64,000 nucleotides of DNA, from the NCBI RefSeq assembly GCF_009727055.1, contig NC_052359.1, positions 65,413,118 to 65,477,117 of the forward strand, given 5' to 3'. Below, piece by piece: positions 45,411 to 58,391 of the stretch (its first letter is position 1; every line of letters starts with the position of its first letter). Both the position numbers and the translations under genes were made by a program. This DNA is from Benincasa hispida. Its lineage: Eukaryota; Streptophyta; Magnoliopsida; Cucurbitales; Cucurbitaceae. Under the pieces are notes generated by a model. That model was given only the letters and a program-made list of their open reading frames with translations. It ran no database searches and was not told the DNA's origin.

Positions 45411-47422
45411 TGCTTGCGTTGATGCCCAAAATCTCGTAGGGTTCTATAGTTTGTAAACCTTGTATGAACAAAGTTGTATGTGATTAATAATATTTGATAT
45501 TTTATTCACTTTGTCTATAAAATAAGTTATATTTAAGTTGCATTAACCACAAACCAATAAACTTAAATGATCTGATGTTATCATTGTAACTTAAACATGT
45601 ATGTGGAGACATATAGGTGGATTATATTTAAGTGATAATCTAAATGGTCTATAGTATATGGATAAGGTTGGGTACCTTATCCTAGGGACACTACGAGTAT
45701 GGCTCGCTTTGTAGATGTTACAAATGTTGTAAAGTGCTACAAATGATCTGATCCTGATCATTCATGTATTAGACCTGCAAGTGGGGATATTCTATGCAAA
45801 AGATTTTGTATAAGGCCGGACCATGAAATGCTTAGTCTCATTATATAACGTCGTTCATAATAGAGACTTTCATTTCACTAGGATGACCGTAAGTAACATG
45901 ACCTTAATCCTGAGTGAGTTGTGAACTTCTGCCTATGAAGGCGGTTCTTTGATTTGTATGGGTGAGATTGGCCAGATTGCCGACTCAACAAGCCTACCAT
46001 TTTGGGGATTTGTCTGATTGGGGAGCTGGAAACTCAGCTACACAAGATGGAATTCACTCCTTCTTCGAAACAGGGGTAAGTAGATAAATTACTCCCTAAC
46101 GGTTTATTCCGAGTCTTAAACAATGTGACGCCACACCCTCTCCTAGCCCAAGAGGGGTTTAGTTATAGTAGGACTATGATCTATTGTTCATTAGAGGGAT
46201 AAGTGGTACTTAAGGAGTTAGATGTAACTACAAGGGGCAAAACGATAATTTGGCCCAACTGTACTTAACAGCAATTTGTGATGGGTCATCGTACTATTGA
46301 TTGATTATATCCAATGAGCACATAAATATATGTGTAGTGCGAAGAGTGCAGCTGTCGGTCTTTAGTGGAGTGTTCGACAGTTAACAGATAGTGAATAATG
46401 TAATTAGAGAGTTTAATTAATTATTCATGTATATTCGAGCTTCAAGCTACAGGTTCATAAGGTCCCCTTGGTAGCTCAAAAGAACTTAGTTGAGAATCAG
46501 TTTTTGGATTAATTTGAATTGTTCAAATTAATAAGGGGGAATTTAATTATATATGATATAATTAAATTGACTCAATTGTATATGATATAATTAAATTGAT
46601 TCAATTATACATGATATAATTGACATAATGTATTTGATACATTATTGTTTAATTGGAGGAATAAATATTTGAATGTGATTCAATATACTTTCTATGAATG
46701 AGATTCATAGTTGTTAATGCTAATATAAATATGATTTATATTAAATGCCATAAAATAGAGAAAAAGAATTATAGTTTATATTGTATACTATGCAATATTA
46801 AAACTAAATGTTATAAATATAATATGATAAGTTGGTTATTATATTTATTTATATTATTTATTATTTTGGATAATAAATCCCTTTTCTCTCTAACCACCTT
46901 AGTGGATGGTTAGTTGGTTTTTATGGCAAAATGGAATAAATAAAATATAATTTTATTTTTCCATAAAAAAAAATCTACACGACAAATATATAGAGACTAA
47001 ACGATTGAGACTTTTTTTGCTATACGATAGTGCTTCTTCCTCATTCGTCTTCCTCCTCCAAACTCTCACAAACTGCCTCCTAACCAAAATAGTCAGAGTC
47101 CCCAACTCTTGGGTTCCCACCCCGAGTATACCAAGGAATCCAAGTGGTTGTGTATACCTTGGTTCGTGAATTTCTTGAAGAAAGTCTTCAAGGTTTTTGT
47201 GTTCGAGTACTTGTTGTTTGGAGAGTTCATGACTGTTCGAGGGTTGTATGAGAAAAAGTGTTCTTCAAAGGTATAATTACTTGAACCCTTTTTGTTGTTT
47301 AAAAAGCAATTTTATTTAGAATTCATAATCTGTATGTTTACTGTAAATTTGTGTTTTCAATCAAAATAGGATTTGGACGATCCGCTTTCGCTCATAGATC
47401 TCCTTGTAAACGAGTTCCTTCA
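45411..47422 (+). repeat. Element IV 5' LTR
   Basis: It starts TGCTTGCGTTGATGCCC (3' copy TGTTGGGGTTGATGCCC) and ends GAGTTCCTTCA. It is 2012 bp. The open frame 47373-47642 crosses LTR and PBS and is not a gene. Confidence 0.88.
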
Positions 47423-47424
47423 AT

Positions 47425-47437
47425 TGGTATCAGAGCC
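47425..47437 (+). other. tRNA-iMet primer-binding site, element IV
   Basis: TGGTATCAGAGCC lies two bases after the LTR end. Confidence 0.9.
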
Positions 47438-49911
47438 AGGTTATAGTTCTGATTCCAAATTTCATTTCTGTATTGAAATCGTTTACAATTTTTTGTGGGT
47501 TTTAAGTTCTGCATTGCGTTTAACTGTTAAATGTATGTGGATGGTTGTTGATGCATGTTTCGGGGTAGTAATCTCTATTTTTGGATTTCTGTTTAAGTTA
47601 CAAAAGTTCATTTATAAGGGCCCCTGCGTTTTTGGGCATTAAACTTGCAATCGAGTCTATATTCGTTTTAGTTTTGAGTTGATAGTGAAGCTTCAGAAGT
47701 GAAGGTTGCAGGCGTTTGGATGGAGAATATGAAACAGTGGACGCATCGTGTAGCTTGAGCTAAACAATCGTTTAGATTTTGCTATGCGCTCGTGTATAAT
47801 TTTCTATACGATCGTGTAGCATCTGCTAAATGATCGCATAGCTAAATGCTACGCGATCATGTAAAGTTGTTACATGGTTGTGTTGTGTTGGCTGCATGAT
47901 CGCACAGACGCTCGATAGGTAGACGATCGTGCGATATATGATACTCGACGAAAGGCATGCATGCTAAACGATCGTGTAGACTATCATGCTCATCGCATAG
48001 TCAGTAGCTACACGATCACATAGTGCACGATACTCGGCGCATGCTACTCATGTAGACTATCATGCTCATCGCATAGTCTTTAGCTACACGATTTCATGGT
48101 ATATGCTACTCGATGCATGATGCACGATCGCATAGTCTTGCATGCTCATCGCATAGTCAAAAGCTACACGATCGTTTATACTTAACGCTTGTTGCTCAAC
48201 GATCAAGAGATTTGCTCCGCGATCAAGCTGCAAGGCTTCAAGGCAAGCAGTTCAAGACCCGGTTCACTTGTTCCGAACTGGTGGACTCAACTTTTGTAAT
48301 AGTTTAGCCTTTTATTTTTCGTTTGAGATTAACTATCTTGGTCCATCAACTTTATTCAAATATGCATATGATGTATATTTATTATATATGTCGTAATGTA
48401 TATCATATAGGTTTAAAACCTACCATTGCATTTATTTTCATGCATCATTTTATATTATAAATGTTATAATATATGAGTATACATGATTTGAATTACATAA
48501 AGAATGCTCATGTATCATATAATATAAAATTTATAATATATGTATGCATGCATTATAGCATATCCAAGCATCATTTATATTGTAAATGTTATAATATAAG
48601 GTTGAATATTTGTATGGATTGTATGCTATAGTTTAATTCATTACTTGTTTATATAAAAGTTATATATTAGTAATGAATGAACATTGCACAAAGCATGACA
48701 CTACTTTAGGTTAATTTATAATTGTTATAAATAACTTATGTATGTCTAGCTTACAATGTTGATTGATTTTAATTGTTTCATTTCTTATAAATGTTATAAT
48801 TAATGGAATTAGAATTAAAATTAATAATAAAGTGTTTTAAAATTTGATTGAGATAGACTTAAGATCATTTAATCTAAGTTTAATCTTTTAAATCGATTTA
48901 ATAGGATTAAATTGATTACTAATAAAATATTAAATATATAACAAATATATCTATAAGGGACCTTTTGTCTAAGGCTGGTTCTGGCTAGGTTGGGGTACTT
49001 AAGTCGATTGAAACGTCGCATCCCTACATGGGAACCTACTTGAAAAGGTGGATTAGATAGATTTATTACATACATGCAAATTTTATGAGAGTCTGTTAAA
49101 GAGTTTATTAAGACTTGAATCAAAGTTGTTTAATCAAGTATTATTTTTTAGCAAATTAAATAAATCACTTAGATAAAATTAGTAGCGAATTTTCTTAGTT
49201 AGTGAACCCTAGGTAGAACATTCAGTGGGAGGAAAATAGAGTATATGATACTTCACTTTAACCTCTACACGTTTCTCCCTAAAAGTTCACACCGTGAGAT
49301 CTATCCTCGGCCTCGAGACTCCATGGGTGTCCCTCTACGGGTGTCATTTGAGTAGGTCAATACCAAGGTAAATTGAGAGAATGTTCATAGTAAGTGGGAG
49401 CAGAACGTGTGACAACATATCCCCCAGTCTCTCTCATTAAGTTGGATAAAGTTTTATGCATCACCTCATGGCATCGTGGATGTCCCGTTAAAGGATGGCA
49501 GTTTTGCATAACTCTTTATTTGATCTCCAGAAATGGATAGGTTTGCTTTATCTCTTATCCTAATCGAGTTTCTAAGGTTGGCTCATTAGGGCAGGACTCT
49601 AGATCCTAAAATGAGGGGTTACACATACACATAATTTTTAAGGATATTAACAAATTCTAGATCGAACAATGGTGTATATTAGATACAGTTACAAGGAATT
49701 GTTTCTATCTAATGGTCGAGATTGTCTCATTTCAGTGAAGGGGCACTTGATAAATCTACGGTGACTTTTGTCCTGCCTCATTGAAGCATCAATGAAAAAT
49801 AGATGTAACTTAGGGTACCCTAGTCTATTTTGCTAAAACATGATTGATTTTCTAAAAGTGGTTTGATGTAAGTAGACTTGATTAAGTTTGTTCATTTTTC
49901 AGCATTTAATT
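47438..49911 (+). mobile_element. Element IV long leader
   Basis: It runs about 2.5 kb without gag coding. An ACGATC-rich degenerate array fills 47750-48235. An AT-rich middle follows (48340-48900), then the conserved 'ataagggacctttt' block (about 48953) and the doubled 'cctcgagactccatgg' and 'cctcatggcatcgtgg' modules (about 49290-49560) shared with element II. Confidence 0.7.
47750..48235 (+). repeat. Degenerate ACGATCG/CATAGTC array in element IV leader
   Basis: Words such as 'acgatcgtgtag', 'ctacacgatc' and 'ctcatcgcatagtc' recur every 15-60 bases. The longer block 'catgctcatcgcatagtc' occurs at about 47990, 48060 and 48138. It is absent from the element II leader at the equivalent place. 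Confidence 0.75.
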
Positions 49912-50221
49912 ATGGCTACTGCGACATTAAGTTTGTTTATCGCTGATAAGTTAACTGGCAAGAATTACGCTAGTTGGAAAAATACAATAAACACGATTTT
50001 AATCATTGATGATTTTTTATTCGTCCTCATGGAGGAGTATCCTCCCATTCCAGCCCCTACTGCTCCTTGAAATATTCGGGAGGCATATGAGTGATGGACA
50101 ATGGCGAATGAGAAGGCTCGAGTGTACATCTTCGCCAGCCTTAACGAAGTTTTGTCCAAGAAGCATGAGCCCATGTTCACTGCACGCGAGATCATGGAGT
50201 CCCTGTGGGGAATGTTCGGAC
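49912..50221 (+). pseudogene. Element IV gag, part 1
   Basis: The ATG at 49912 gives MATATLSLFIADKLTGKNYA and SWKNTINTILIIDDFLFVLM, a copia gag start. A stop at 50068-50070 follows PTAP. The frame continues (MANEKARVYIFASLNEVLSK, EIMESLWGMFG) until an F1 solo LTR interrupts at 50222. Confidence 0.85.
50217..50221. other. Target-site duplication CGGAC (left)
   Basis: This matches 52048-52052 exactly. Confidence 0.9.
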
Positions 50222-52047
50222 TGTTGGGTTTTATGTCCTAAAACTCACAGTTTGTAAAAGATAAATATTTTCTAGAGTCAATAAACTTATTATTGATTTT
50301 ATAAACTGCATACATAAAAGTCTAAATCCAATAAACTTAGATTCATGGCTATTATATGAATACTTGAACTTTATGTACAAACATAAAGATCGATCAAGTT
50401 CGAGTAAATGGCAAAAATGATCTATAGTACATGATTAAGATTGGGTACCTTATTCTGGTAACACTATTGGATGTGGCCTACACTGTAGTTGTTACAAAGA
50501 GTTGTAAAGTGCTACAAACAAAGTTATCCTAATTCGTACATGTTATGACATGAGGAGTGAGAGCGTCCTATACAATGAGTTTGCATAAGATCGAACCAAG
50601 AAATAAGTCACTCTTACTTTATAACGTTGTTTACTGTATAAGATTGACTATTTCACTTAGATAACCTAGGTAACTCGATCTTAATCCTGAGCTAACTATG
50701 AACTCCTATTTATTCGAGATTATCCTTAGATTTTCATAGGTGAGGGTTGGCTCAACAGCGCTGGCTCAATAAGCCTCCCATTTTAGGGGTAAGACCAAAT
50801 AAGATAGCTGAAAATATAGGGTGCAAGACGGAATTCACGCCTACTCGATTTAGGGATAGGAGAAAGGTTGTTCTCTCAAGTACTGAATCCAAATCTTGAA
50901 CAAGGGGCCCCACCTTCTCACTGGGCTGAGAGAGTTTTGGTTTAGTGACTGGATCAGAAACCAGTTGTTCATTAGAGGATCAGTAAGGACTTAAGGAACA
51001 AGACGTAATCTCGGAGATAAAACAGACATTTGATCCTGTCATTATTACGAATAACCTGTAAATGGTCGACTTACTAATTATGGTTAAATCATGTGGACAT
51101 AATATATCTACAGTGAAAGGAGTTCAACTATGGGCTTTAATGGAGTGACCCATTAGTTAACGAATGGGGGTTAATTCGATGTAATGAGTTTAGTCAATTA
51201 ATCTCGGATCGTAGAAGCCTGTGATCTATAGGTCCGCGAGGTCCCCCTACTAGCTCGTAAATGGATTAGCTTTAGATTAGCGTGATAAGTTAATTTGAAA
51301 CGTTCAAATTAGAATTAAAGGAATTAGTAATTATATGAGATATAATTACACGTTTAAATTTACTGATTAAACGGAATAGGAGAATTAATATTTAAATATG
51401 ATTTAAATATTTGAAGGTGGATTTGTGTAAAATTAATTTAATATTTGATACTAAATTTTAGAATTATTTAAATTGTTTAAATAATTATTTATTAATTTTA
51501 CTATAAATTTTAATTTAAGAAATTAATTTTTTAAAATTAATAATACTTTCAATTTTTGAAATCAAATTTGGAAAGTTATAAAAACACAAATGGAATTTTG
51601 ATTTTTTCCATTACATCTTCAACTTGCTCACACAAAACCCACCAACTTTGGCTTCAATAACTCCAAGCATGAGTTGCATCTCATGCAACCATCTTATTTG
51701 CATGATAGTCTGCAATATATTGAGAAGATTGGAGTGGAATTGAGGCATGCATCTATAGAATTTTTGCTGAAAATTCGTGTTGAAGAAAGTGTTCTTCAAG
51801 TGGGTTGAAGCAATGAGCTCTTCTCCAAGTTCCTTTCGTTCAAGCTTATTTTGAGTTCCACAACTCAATCTAAAGCATCAAGAGAATAATGGGGAAGATC
51901 TTGAGGTAATTTACATCAAGATTTGGAGAAGTTTGTAGCTGAAACCCTCTTGTTTTAGTATGAGCATGCTTTAGTTACTACCAAAATTAATGAATTAGAG
52001 TGCTTATTGGTCCTTGTTGCTTCCGTTGTTGCTTATACATTCCAACA
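50222..52047 (+). mobile_element. F1 solo LTR in element IV gag
   Basis: This 1826-bp LTR starts TGTTGGGTTTTATGTCC and ends CATTCCAACA, with a perfect CGGAC duplication. It is the only F1 copy in plus orientation. Excision rejoins gag (WGMFG to DALKYIFNSRM). Frames inside are not genes. Confidence 0.93.
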
Positions 52048-52052
52048 CGGAC

Positions 52053-52639
52053 AATCGTCCGCACAGCTCAAGCGATGCTCTCAAATACATCTTCAACTCA
52101 CGGATGCAAGAGGGATCATCTGTTTGTGAAGACATTCTCAATATGATGATCCACTTCAATGTGGCTGAGATGAACGGATCTAGCATTGATGAGGCCAGAC
52201 AGGTTAGCATTATTCTGAAATCCTTGCTAGATAGCTTCCTTCACTTTCATAACAATGTTGTTCTGAACAGAATTAACTACAACTTTACAAATCTACTCAA
52301 CGAGTTGCAGACTTTCCAATCCTTGTTGAAAAGCAAGGAGAAAAAGGGTAAAACAAATGTTGCTTCAACATCTAAAAAGTTCCACAAAGGTTCAACCTCT
52401 AGAACTAAGTTTGCACCTTATCCTTGGGCACCAAAAAGTGGGAACAGGAGAAGGGTGGTAAGGGGAAGGTTCCTGCTAACCCACAACCTGTTGCTCCAAG
52501 GGGTAGACCACCTGTGAAGGTTGACAAGGAAAAATGTTTCCATTACAACTAAGACGGGCAATGGAAGAGGAACTGCCCCAGATATTTGGCATAGAAGAAG
52601 AAGGCCAAACAAGTAAATGTGATTTGCTTGTTTTGGAGA
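52053..52639 (+). pseudogene. Element IV gag, part 2, with damaged zinc knuckle
   Basis: The open block to 52517 contains DALKYIFNSRMQEGSSVCED, NMMIHFNVAEMNGSSIDEAR and FTNLLNELQTFQSLLKSKEK. A frameshift near 52440 precedes the nucleocapsid part (KVDKEKCFHYN-stop-DGQWKRNC), where the CX2CX4HX4C knuckle has lost its second Cys (Y) and its His (Q). RNA binding would be lost. Confidence 0.85.
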
Positions 52640-53235
52640 CTTGTTTAGTGGAGAATGATGATTATGCCTAGATTATTGACTCTGAGGCCACTAACCATGT
52701 TTATTCTTCATTTCAGGGAATTAGTTTCTGGCGGCAGCTTGGTGCTAATGAGATGAGGATGTGAGTTAGAACTGGGCACATTGTCTCAGCTATGGCAGTG
52801 GAAGGTCTCCGGTTAACTTTACAGAACAAATTTCTCATTTTGAATGATGTATTTGTAGTTCTCGATTTAAAGAGAAACGTCGTGTCTGTAAAGTGTCTGT
52901 TGGAATGTAAATATCAACTTTAGCTTTCTTATAATAAAGTGTTTATTACTAATAATGGTGTTGATATATGTTATGCACAACTGAAAAATAATTTGTATGT
53001 GCTATGGTCGTTAGCAACAAATACCCTCCATAACATAGAGATGTTTAAAACTGTCGTATATCAAAATAAACGACTTAGAATTTCTCCTAAGGAAAATGTC
53101 CAATTTTGGCACCTAAGACTAGGACACATTAATCTCAATAGGATTGAAAGGTTGGTGAAGAATGGACTTATAAGCGAGTTAGAAGAAAAATCTTTACCTG
53201 TGTGTGAGTCATGCCTTGAAGGCAAAATGACTAAA
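52640..53235 (+). pseudogene. Element IV protease and pre-integrase
   Basis: The protease site reads IIDSEATNHVYSS: the catalytic DSG is DSE, preceded by a stop. VFVVLDLKRNVVSVKCL follows. The open block 52939-53310 holds the pre-integrase domain ISPKENVQFWHLRLGHINLN, RIERLVKNGL, then LPVCESCLEGKMTKRPF, with its HX..CX2C zinc ligands preserved. Confidence 0.85.
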
Positions 53236-53980
53236 AGGCCTTTTACTGGAAAAGATCATAGGGCCAAAGAATCTCTAGAGCTAGTCATTCAGATCTATAT
53301 GGTCCGATGAATGTAAGAGCCATGGGAGGTTAGAATATTTCATCACTTTCACTGATGATTATTCAAGGTATGGGTACGTTTATTTAATGCAACAGAAGTC
53401 TGAGTCCTTTGAAGATTTCAAAGAATTCAAGGCTGAAGTTGAAAATGCATTAAATAGAATGATTAAAACACTACGATCTGATTGACGTAGAGAGTTTTTT
53501 TATTCATCTTTCTAGAACTATTTGATAGAACATGGAATAGTTTCTCAACTTTCAGCACCTGGTACACCTCAATAGAATGGTGTATCAGAAAGGAGAAATC
53601 GAACCTTGGTTGACATGTTTCCGTCTATGATGAGTTACAATTCATTACCTGACTTGTTTTAGGGTTATGCAGTAGAGACTGCAACTTATATACTGAACTG
53701 CGTTCCCTCCAAGAGTATTGTCAGAACACCTTTGGAGTTATGGAATGGTCGTAAAGCTAGTTTACATCATTTCAGAATCTGGGGTTGCCCAACACATGTG
53801 TTTGAGGCTAATCCTTAGAAGCTTGAACCACGTTCAAGGTTATGCTTATTTGTAGGCTACCCTAAAGGAACGAGAAATGGTTATTTCTATGATCCTAAAG
53901 AAAACAAAGTATTTGTATCGACAAATGCTACTTTTCTTAAGGAAGGCCACATAAGGGAGCACAGATCCAGAAGTAAAATC
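53236..53980 (+). pseudogene. Element IV integrase
   Basis: The pieces are: SLELVIQIYM (family HSDLYG, so the first Asp is lost through a frameshift), ITFTDDYSRYGYVYLM, LRSD-stop-RREFF, LSAPGTPQ-stop-NGVSERRNRTLVDM (catalytic Glu kept), TATYILNCVPSKSI, WGCPTHVFEANP-stop and the C-terminal CLFVGYPKGTRNGYFYDPKE. At least five stops are present. Similarity is clear but activity is impossible. Confidence 0.85.
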
Positions 53981-55250
53981 GTGTTGAATGAACTTTCCAA
54001 AGAAACTACTAAATTTTCAACAAGAGTTGTTAAAGAACCTATTATCAAAACAAGATTTATTGAAGTAGGTTCATCTAGTAGGTCAAATCCACCTCAAGAG
54101 TTAAGGGAACCTCGACGTAGTGGGAGGGTTGCAAACCTACCTATTCGCTTTATGGGTTTAACTGAAATCCTAGCTTTGGTAGCTGACGATGAGGTTAAGG
54201 ATCCATTGCCTTACAAGAAGGCAATGGAGGATGTTGACAAAGATGAAAGGATCAAAGTCATGGATCTCGAAATAGCTTCAATTCAGTTTGGAATCTTGTA
54301 GATCAACCCGATGGGGTTAAACCTATAGGTTACAAATAGATTTACAAGAGGAAATGGGGTGCTAATGGGCAGGTGCAAACCTTCAAGGCCAGACTAGTGG
54401 CAAAGGGTTATACTCAGGTAGAGGGAGTCGACTATGAGGAGACTTTCTCTCCTGTTACCATGCTAAAGTCTATCTGAATCCTCCTATCCATTGCCTCATT
54501 GTATGACTATGAGATATGGCAAATGTATGTCAAGACTACTTTTCTAAATGGCAATCTTGAGGAGACCATTTATATGGTGCAACTCGAGGAATTCATAGTC
54601 CAAGGTCAAGAGCAAAAGGTTTGCAAGCTTAATTGGTCCATTTATGGATTGAAACAGACATCTCAATCTTGGAATATAAGATTTGATAATGCGATCAAAT
54701 CTTATGGCTTTGATCAGAATGTTGATGAACCTTGTGTTTATAAGAAGATCATTAACAGTTCAATAGTTTTTCTAATGTTGTATGTAGATGGTATCCTACT
54801 CATTGGGAATGATGTAGGCTTACTGACTATAGTTAAGAACTAGCTAGCGACCCAATTTCAAATGAAAGATTTAGGAGAGGCTCAATTTGTTCTGGGTATT
54901 CAGATCTTTCGAAATCGAAGAACAAAATGCTAGCACTGTCTCAGGCATCGTACATTGACAAGATGTTGATCGAGTATTCGATGCAAAACTCCAAGAAGGG
55001 CCTTTTTCCTTTCAGACACGAAGTTACTTTTTCTAAAGAATAATGTCCTAAGACACCTCAAAAGGTTGAGGATATGAGACGAGTCCCTTATGCATCTGCT
55101 GTGGGCAATTTAATGTATACAATATTATGTATTATACCTGACATCTACTATGCAGTGGGGATAGTCAGTAGACATCAATCTAATCCAGGATTTGATCACT
55201 GGACAACCGTTAAGAACATCCTCAAGTATCTGCGGAGAACGAGGGACTAC
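53981..55250 (+). pseudogene. Element IV reverse transcriptase, YVDD mutated
   Basis: The linker and N-terminus are open at 53981-54301 (ELREPRRSGRVANLPIRFMG, DPLPYKKAMEDVDKDERI). Palm sequence follows with stops (YKARLVAKGYTQ-like, then open 54499-54843: YVKTTFLNGNLEETIYMV, SIYGLKQTSQSWNIRFDNAI, DQNVDEPCVYKKI). The catalytic site at 54781-54792 is YVDG instead of YVDD, removing one essential Asp. The C-terminal part is at 55074-55250 (RRVPYASAVGNLMYTIL). Confidence 0.88.
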
Positions 55251-55740
55251 ATGATTGTGTATGGTTCTAAGGATTTGATCCTTATAGGATACACAGACTC
55301 TGATTTTCAGACTGATAAGGATTCTCGAAAATCCACTTCAAGATCAATGTTCATTCTTAACAGAGGGGTTGTAGTATGGCAAAGCAACAAAAGGGGTGCA
55401 TCACAGACTCCACCATGGAGGTTGGGTATGTAGCGGCTTGTGAAGCTGCTAAGGAGGCCATTTAGCACAGGAAATTCCTGACTGATCTGGAAGTTGTTCC
55501 AAACATGTCAAAGTCCATCCCACTTTATTATAGTGATAATAGTAGTGTTGTGGCTAATTCTTATTAGCCTAGGAGTCATAAGCACGACAAGCACATAGAG
55601 CGGAATTCTTTTCTCATCAGAGAGATTATGCATCGAGGGGATGTGATTGTCACGAAGATAGCTTTGGAGTACAATGTTGCTGGTTCGTTTACGAAAGCCC
55701 TCACGACTACAGTGCTTGAGGGCCACCTGTAGAGTATGGG
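55251..55740 (+). pseudogene. Element IV RNase H
   Basis: YGSKDLILIGYTDSDFQTDK, DSRKSTSRSMFILNRGVVVW then a frameshift; STMEVGYVAACEAAKEA, YYSDNSSVVANSY and NVAGSFTKALTTTV are legible. The CDN motif reads SDN and STMEAEY reads STMEVGY. It is dead by stops and substitutions. Confidence 0.85.
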
Positions 55741-55769
55741 TCTATGGGACAGACCACAGCTGGACTAGG

Positions 55770-55783
55770 GCAAGTGGAAGATC
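55770..55783 (+). other. Polypurine-tract-like sequence
   Basis: GCAAGTGGAAGATC resembles the PPT of element II but lies about 95 bases before the 3' LTR. The sequence directly before the LTR (AAGATAAATGAAAGAT, 55861-55876) looks like a second, degenerate PPT, so the one actually used is uncertain. Confidence 0.45.
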
Positions 55784-55876
55784 TTGTATTAAGCGTGTTA
55801 TACCCTAGTTTATTGTTTTATGTACTTGTATTTTATTATCTTGTACATGTCAATAGCTTTAAGATAAATGAAAGAT

Positions 55877-56534
55877 TGTTGGGGTTGATGCCCTAAATCT
55901 CGTAGGGTTCTATAGTTTATAAACCTTGTATGAACAAACTTGTATATGATTAATAATATTTGATATTTTATTCACTTTGTCTATAAAATATGTGATATTT
56001 TAATTGTAGTAACCACAAACCAATAAACTAACATCCAAGGTTATCGTTGTAACTTAAACATGTATGTGAAGACATACAAGTGGATTATGTTTAAGTGTTA
56101 ACCTAAATGGTCTGTAGTAGATAGATAAGGTTGGGTAACTTATCTTGGTGACACTACGAGTATGGCCCACTTTGTATATGTGATAAATGTTGTAAAGTGC
56201 TACAAATGACCTATTCTTGATCATTCATGTATTAGACATGCGAGCGGGGATATTCTATACAAAAGAGTTTGTATAAGACCGAACCAAAAAATGTTTAGTC
56301 TCATTATATAACTTCATTCATGATAGAGACTTTCATTTCACTAGGATGACCATAGGTAATATGACCTTAATCCTGAGTGAGTTGTGAACTCATGCCTATG
56401 AGGACAATTCTTTGATTTGTATGGGTGAGAGTGGTCAGATCGCCGACTTAAAAAGTCTATTATTTTGGGGATCCGTCTGATTGGGGAGCTGGGAACTCAG
56501 CTACATAAGATGGAATTCACTCCTTCCCCGAAGC
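55877..56534 (+). repeat. Element IV 3' LTR, part 1
   Basis: It starts TGTTGGGGTTGATGCCC and is collinear with 45411 to about 46070. It is interrupted at GAAGC by an F1 solo LTR. Confidence 0.88.
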
Positions 56535-58386
56535 TGTACGATTGTATCAACAGTAGCGGAAGCACAAGGATCATCTAAGTATTTAAATTCACTAATTTTG
56601 ACAAAATATAAAGCATGCTTTTGCAAAAACAAGTGAGTTTCAAGACATACCTCTTGTAGAACTTCTTCAAAGCTCCTTCACTAGCTGCTATCTTCTCCAA
56701 ATCTTATTGTAGACTACCTCAAGATCTTCCCCACTATTCTATTGGTGCTCTAGATTGTGTTGTGGGACTCAAAATAAGCTTGAATCAAGGGTAGAAGGAG
56801 AAATGCTCACTGTAGAAAACTAACTGAAGAACTCTTTCTTCAAACCAAATTTTCTCTCAAAATCTCTATAGATTGCATGCCCGATTTTCACTCTAATCTC
56901 TTCATTATATTTCAGATCAACATGCAAAGAAAATAGTTGCATGAGTTGCAGCTCATGCTTGGAAAAGACAAGGCCAAGCAAATGCTTCATGTGTGAGCAA
57001 CTACAAAGATGGATAATGGAAAATCTCTTCTTTTTTTTTTTTCCATTTTAGTGTTTTGTTTATTTTTATTTTTTCAATTTTATCATAAAATCAAATTTTG
57101 ATTTTAAAAATCTATTTTTATTTTAAAAAAGAAAAATTAATTAATTTCATAAATTAATTATTAAATAAAACTTAATTAATTTAATATCAAATATTAAATT
57201 AATTTTAACACATATTCATCTTTATATATTTAAATCATATTTAAATATATATAAATTCTCCTATTCCGTTTAATTCTTAAATTAAACACATAATTACATC
57301 TCATATAATTACTAATTCCCTTAGTTTTAATTTGAACGTTTCAAATTAACTTATCACACTATTCTAGAGCTAGTCCGTTACGAGCTCGTAGGGGGATTTC
57401 GTGGACCTACAGGTCATGGGCTCCAATGATCTGAGATTAATTGGCTAAACACATTAGACCAAATTAATACCCATTCGTTAACTAATGGGTCACTCCACTA
57501 AAGCCTATAGTTGCACTCCCCTCACTATAGATATATTATGTCTACATAATTTAACCATGATCAGTAAGGCAACTCTTCATAGATTATTCATAATAACGAC
57601 TAAGTCAAATATCTGTTTTACCCCTGAGATTACGTCTTATTCCTCAATTCTTTATTGATCCTCTAATGAACAACTGGTTTGTGATGCAATCACTAAACCA
57701 AACTCTCTCAGCTCAGTGAGAGGGTGGGGTCCCTTGTTCAAGACCTGGATTCAGTACTTGAGAGAATAAGCTTTCTCCTGTCCCTAAATCGGGTAGGCGT
57801 GAACTCCGTCTTGCACCCTATGTTCCCAACCCTAATGGGAGTCTTATTGAGCCAGTGCTGTTGAGCCAACCCTCAACTATGCAAATCTAAGGGCAATCCC
57901 GAATAAATAGGAGTTCATAGTTAGCTCAGGATTAAAATCGAGTTACCTAGGTTATCTAGGTGAAATAATTAGTCTAAAACAGTAAACAGCGTTATAAAGT
58001 AAAAATGACTTATTTCTTGGTCTTGATCTTATGCAAACTCATTGCATCGGACGCCCCTACTCCTCATGTCGTAACATGTACAAATTAGGATCACATCGTA
58101 TGTAGCACTTTACAACTCTTTGTAACAACTACAGAGTAGGCCGCATCCAATGGTGTTACCAGAAGAAGGTACCCAACCTTATTCATGTACCATAGATTAT
58201 TTTAACTATTTACTTGAACCTGATCCACTCTTATGTCTCCACATAAAGTTCAAGTACTCATACAATAGTCATGGGTCTTAGTTTATTGGATTTAGACTTT
58301 CATACAATTTATGAGATCAATAACAAGTATATTAATAATAGAAAATGTTTATTATTTTACAAACTGCTAGGACATAAAACCCAGCA
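56535..58386 (-). mobile_element. F1 solo LTR in element IV 3' LTR
   Basis: Perfect GAAGC duplications (56530-56534 and 58387-58391) flank it. On the minus strand it starts TGCTGGGTTTTATGTCC and ends ATACAATCGTACA. It is 1852 bp, with no internal region. Confidence 0.93.
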
Positions 58387-58391
58387 GAAGC

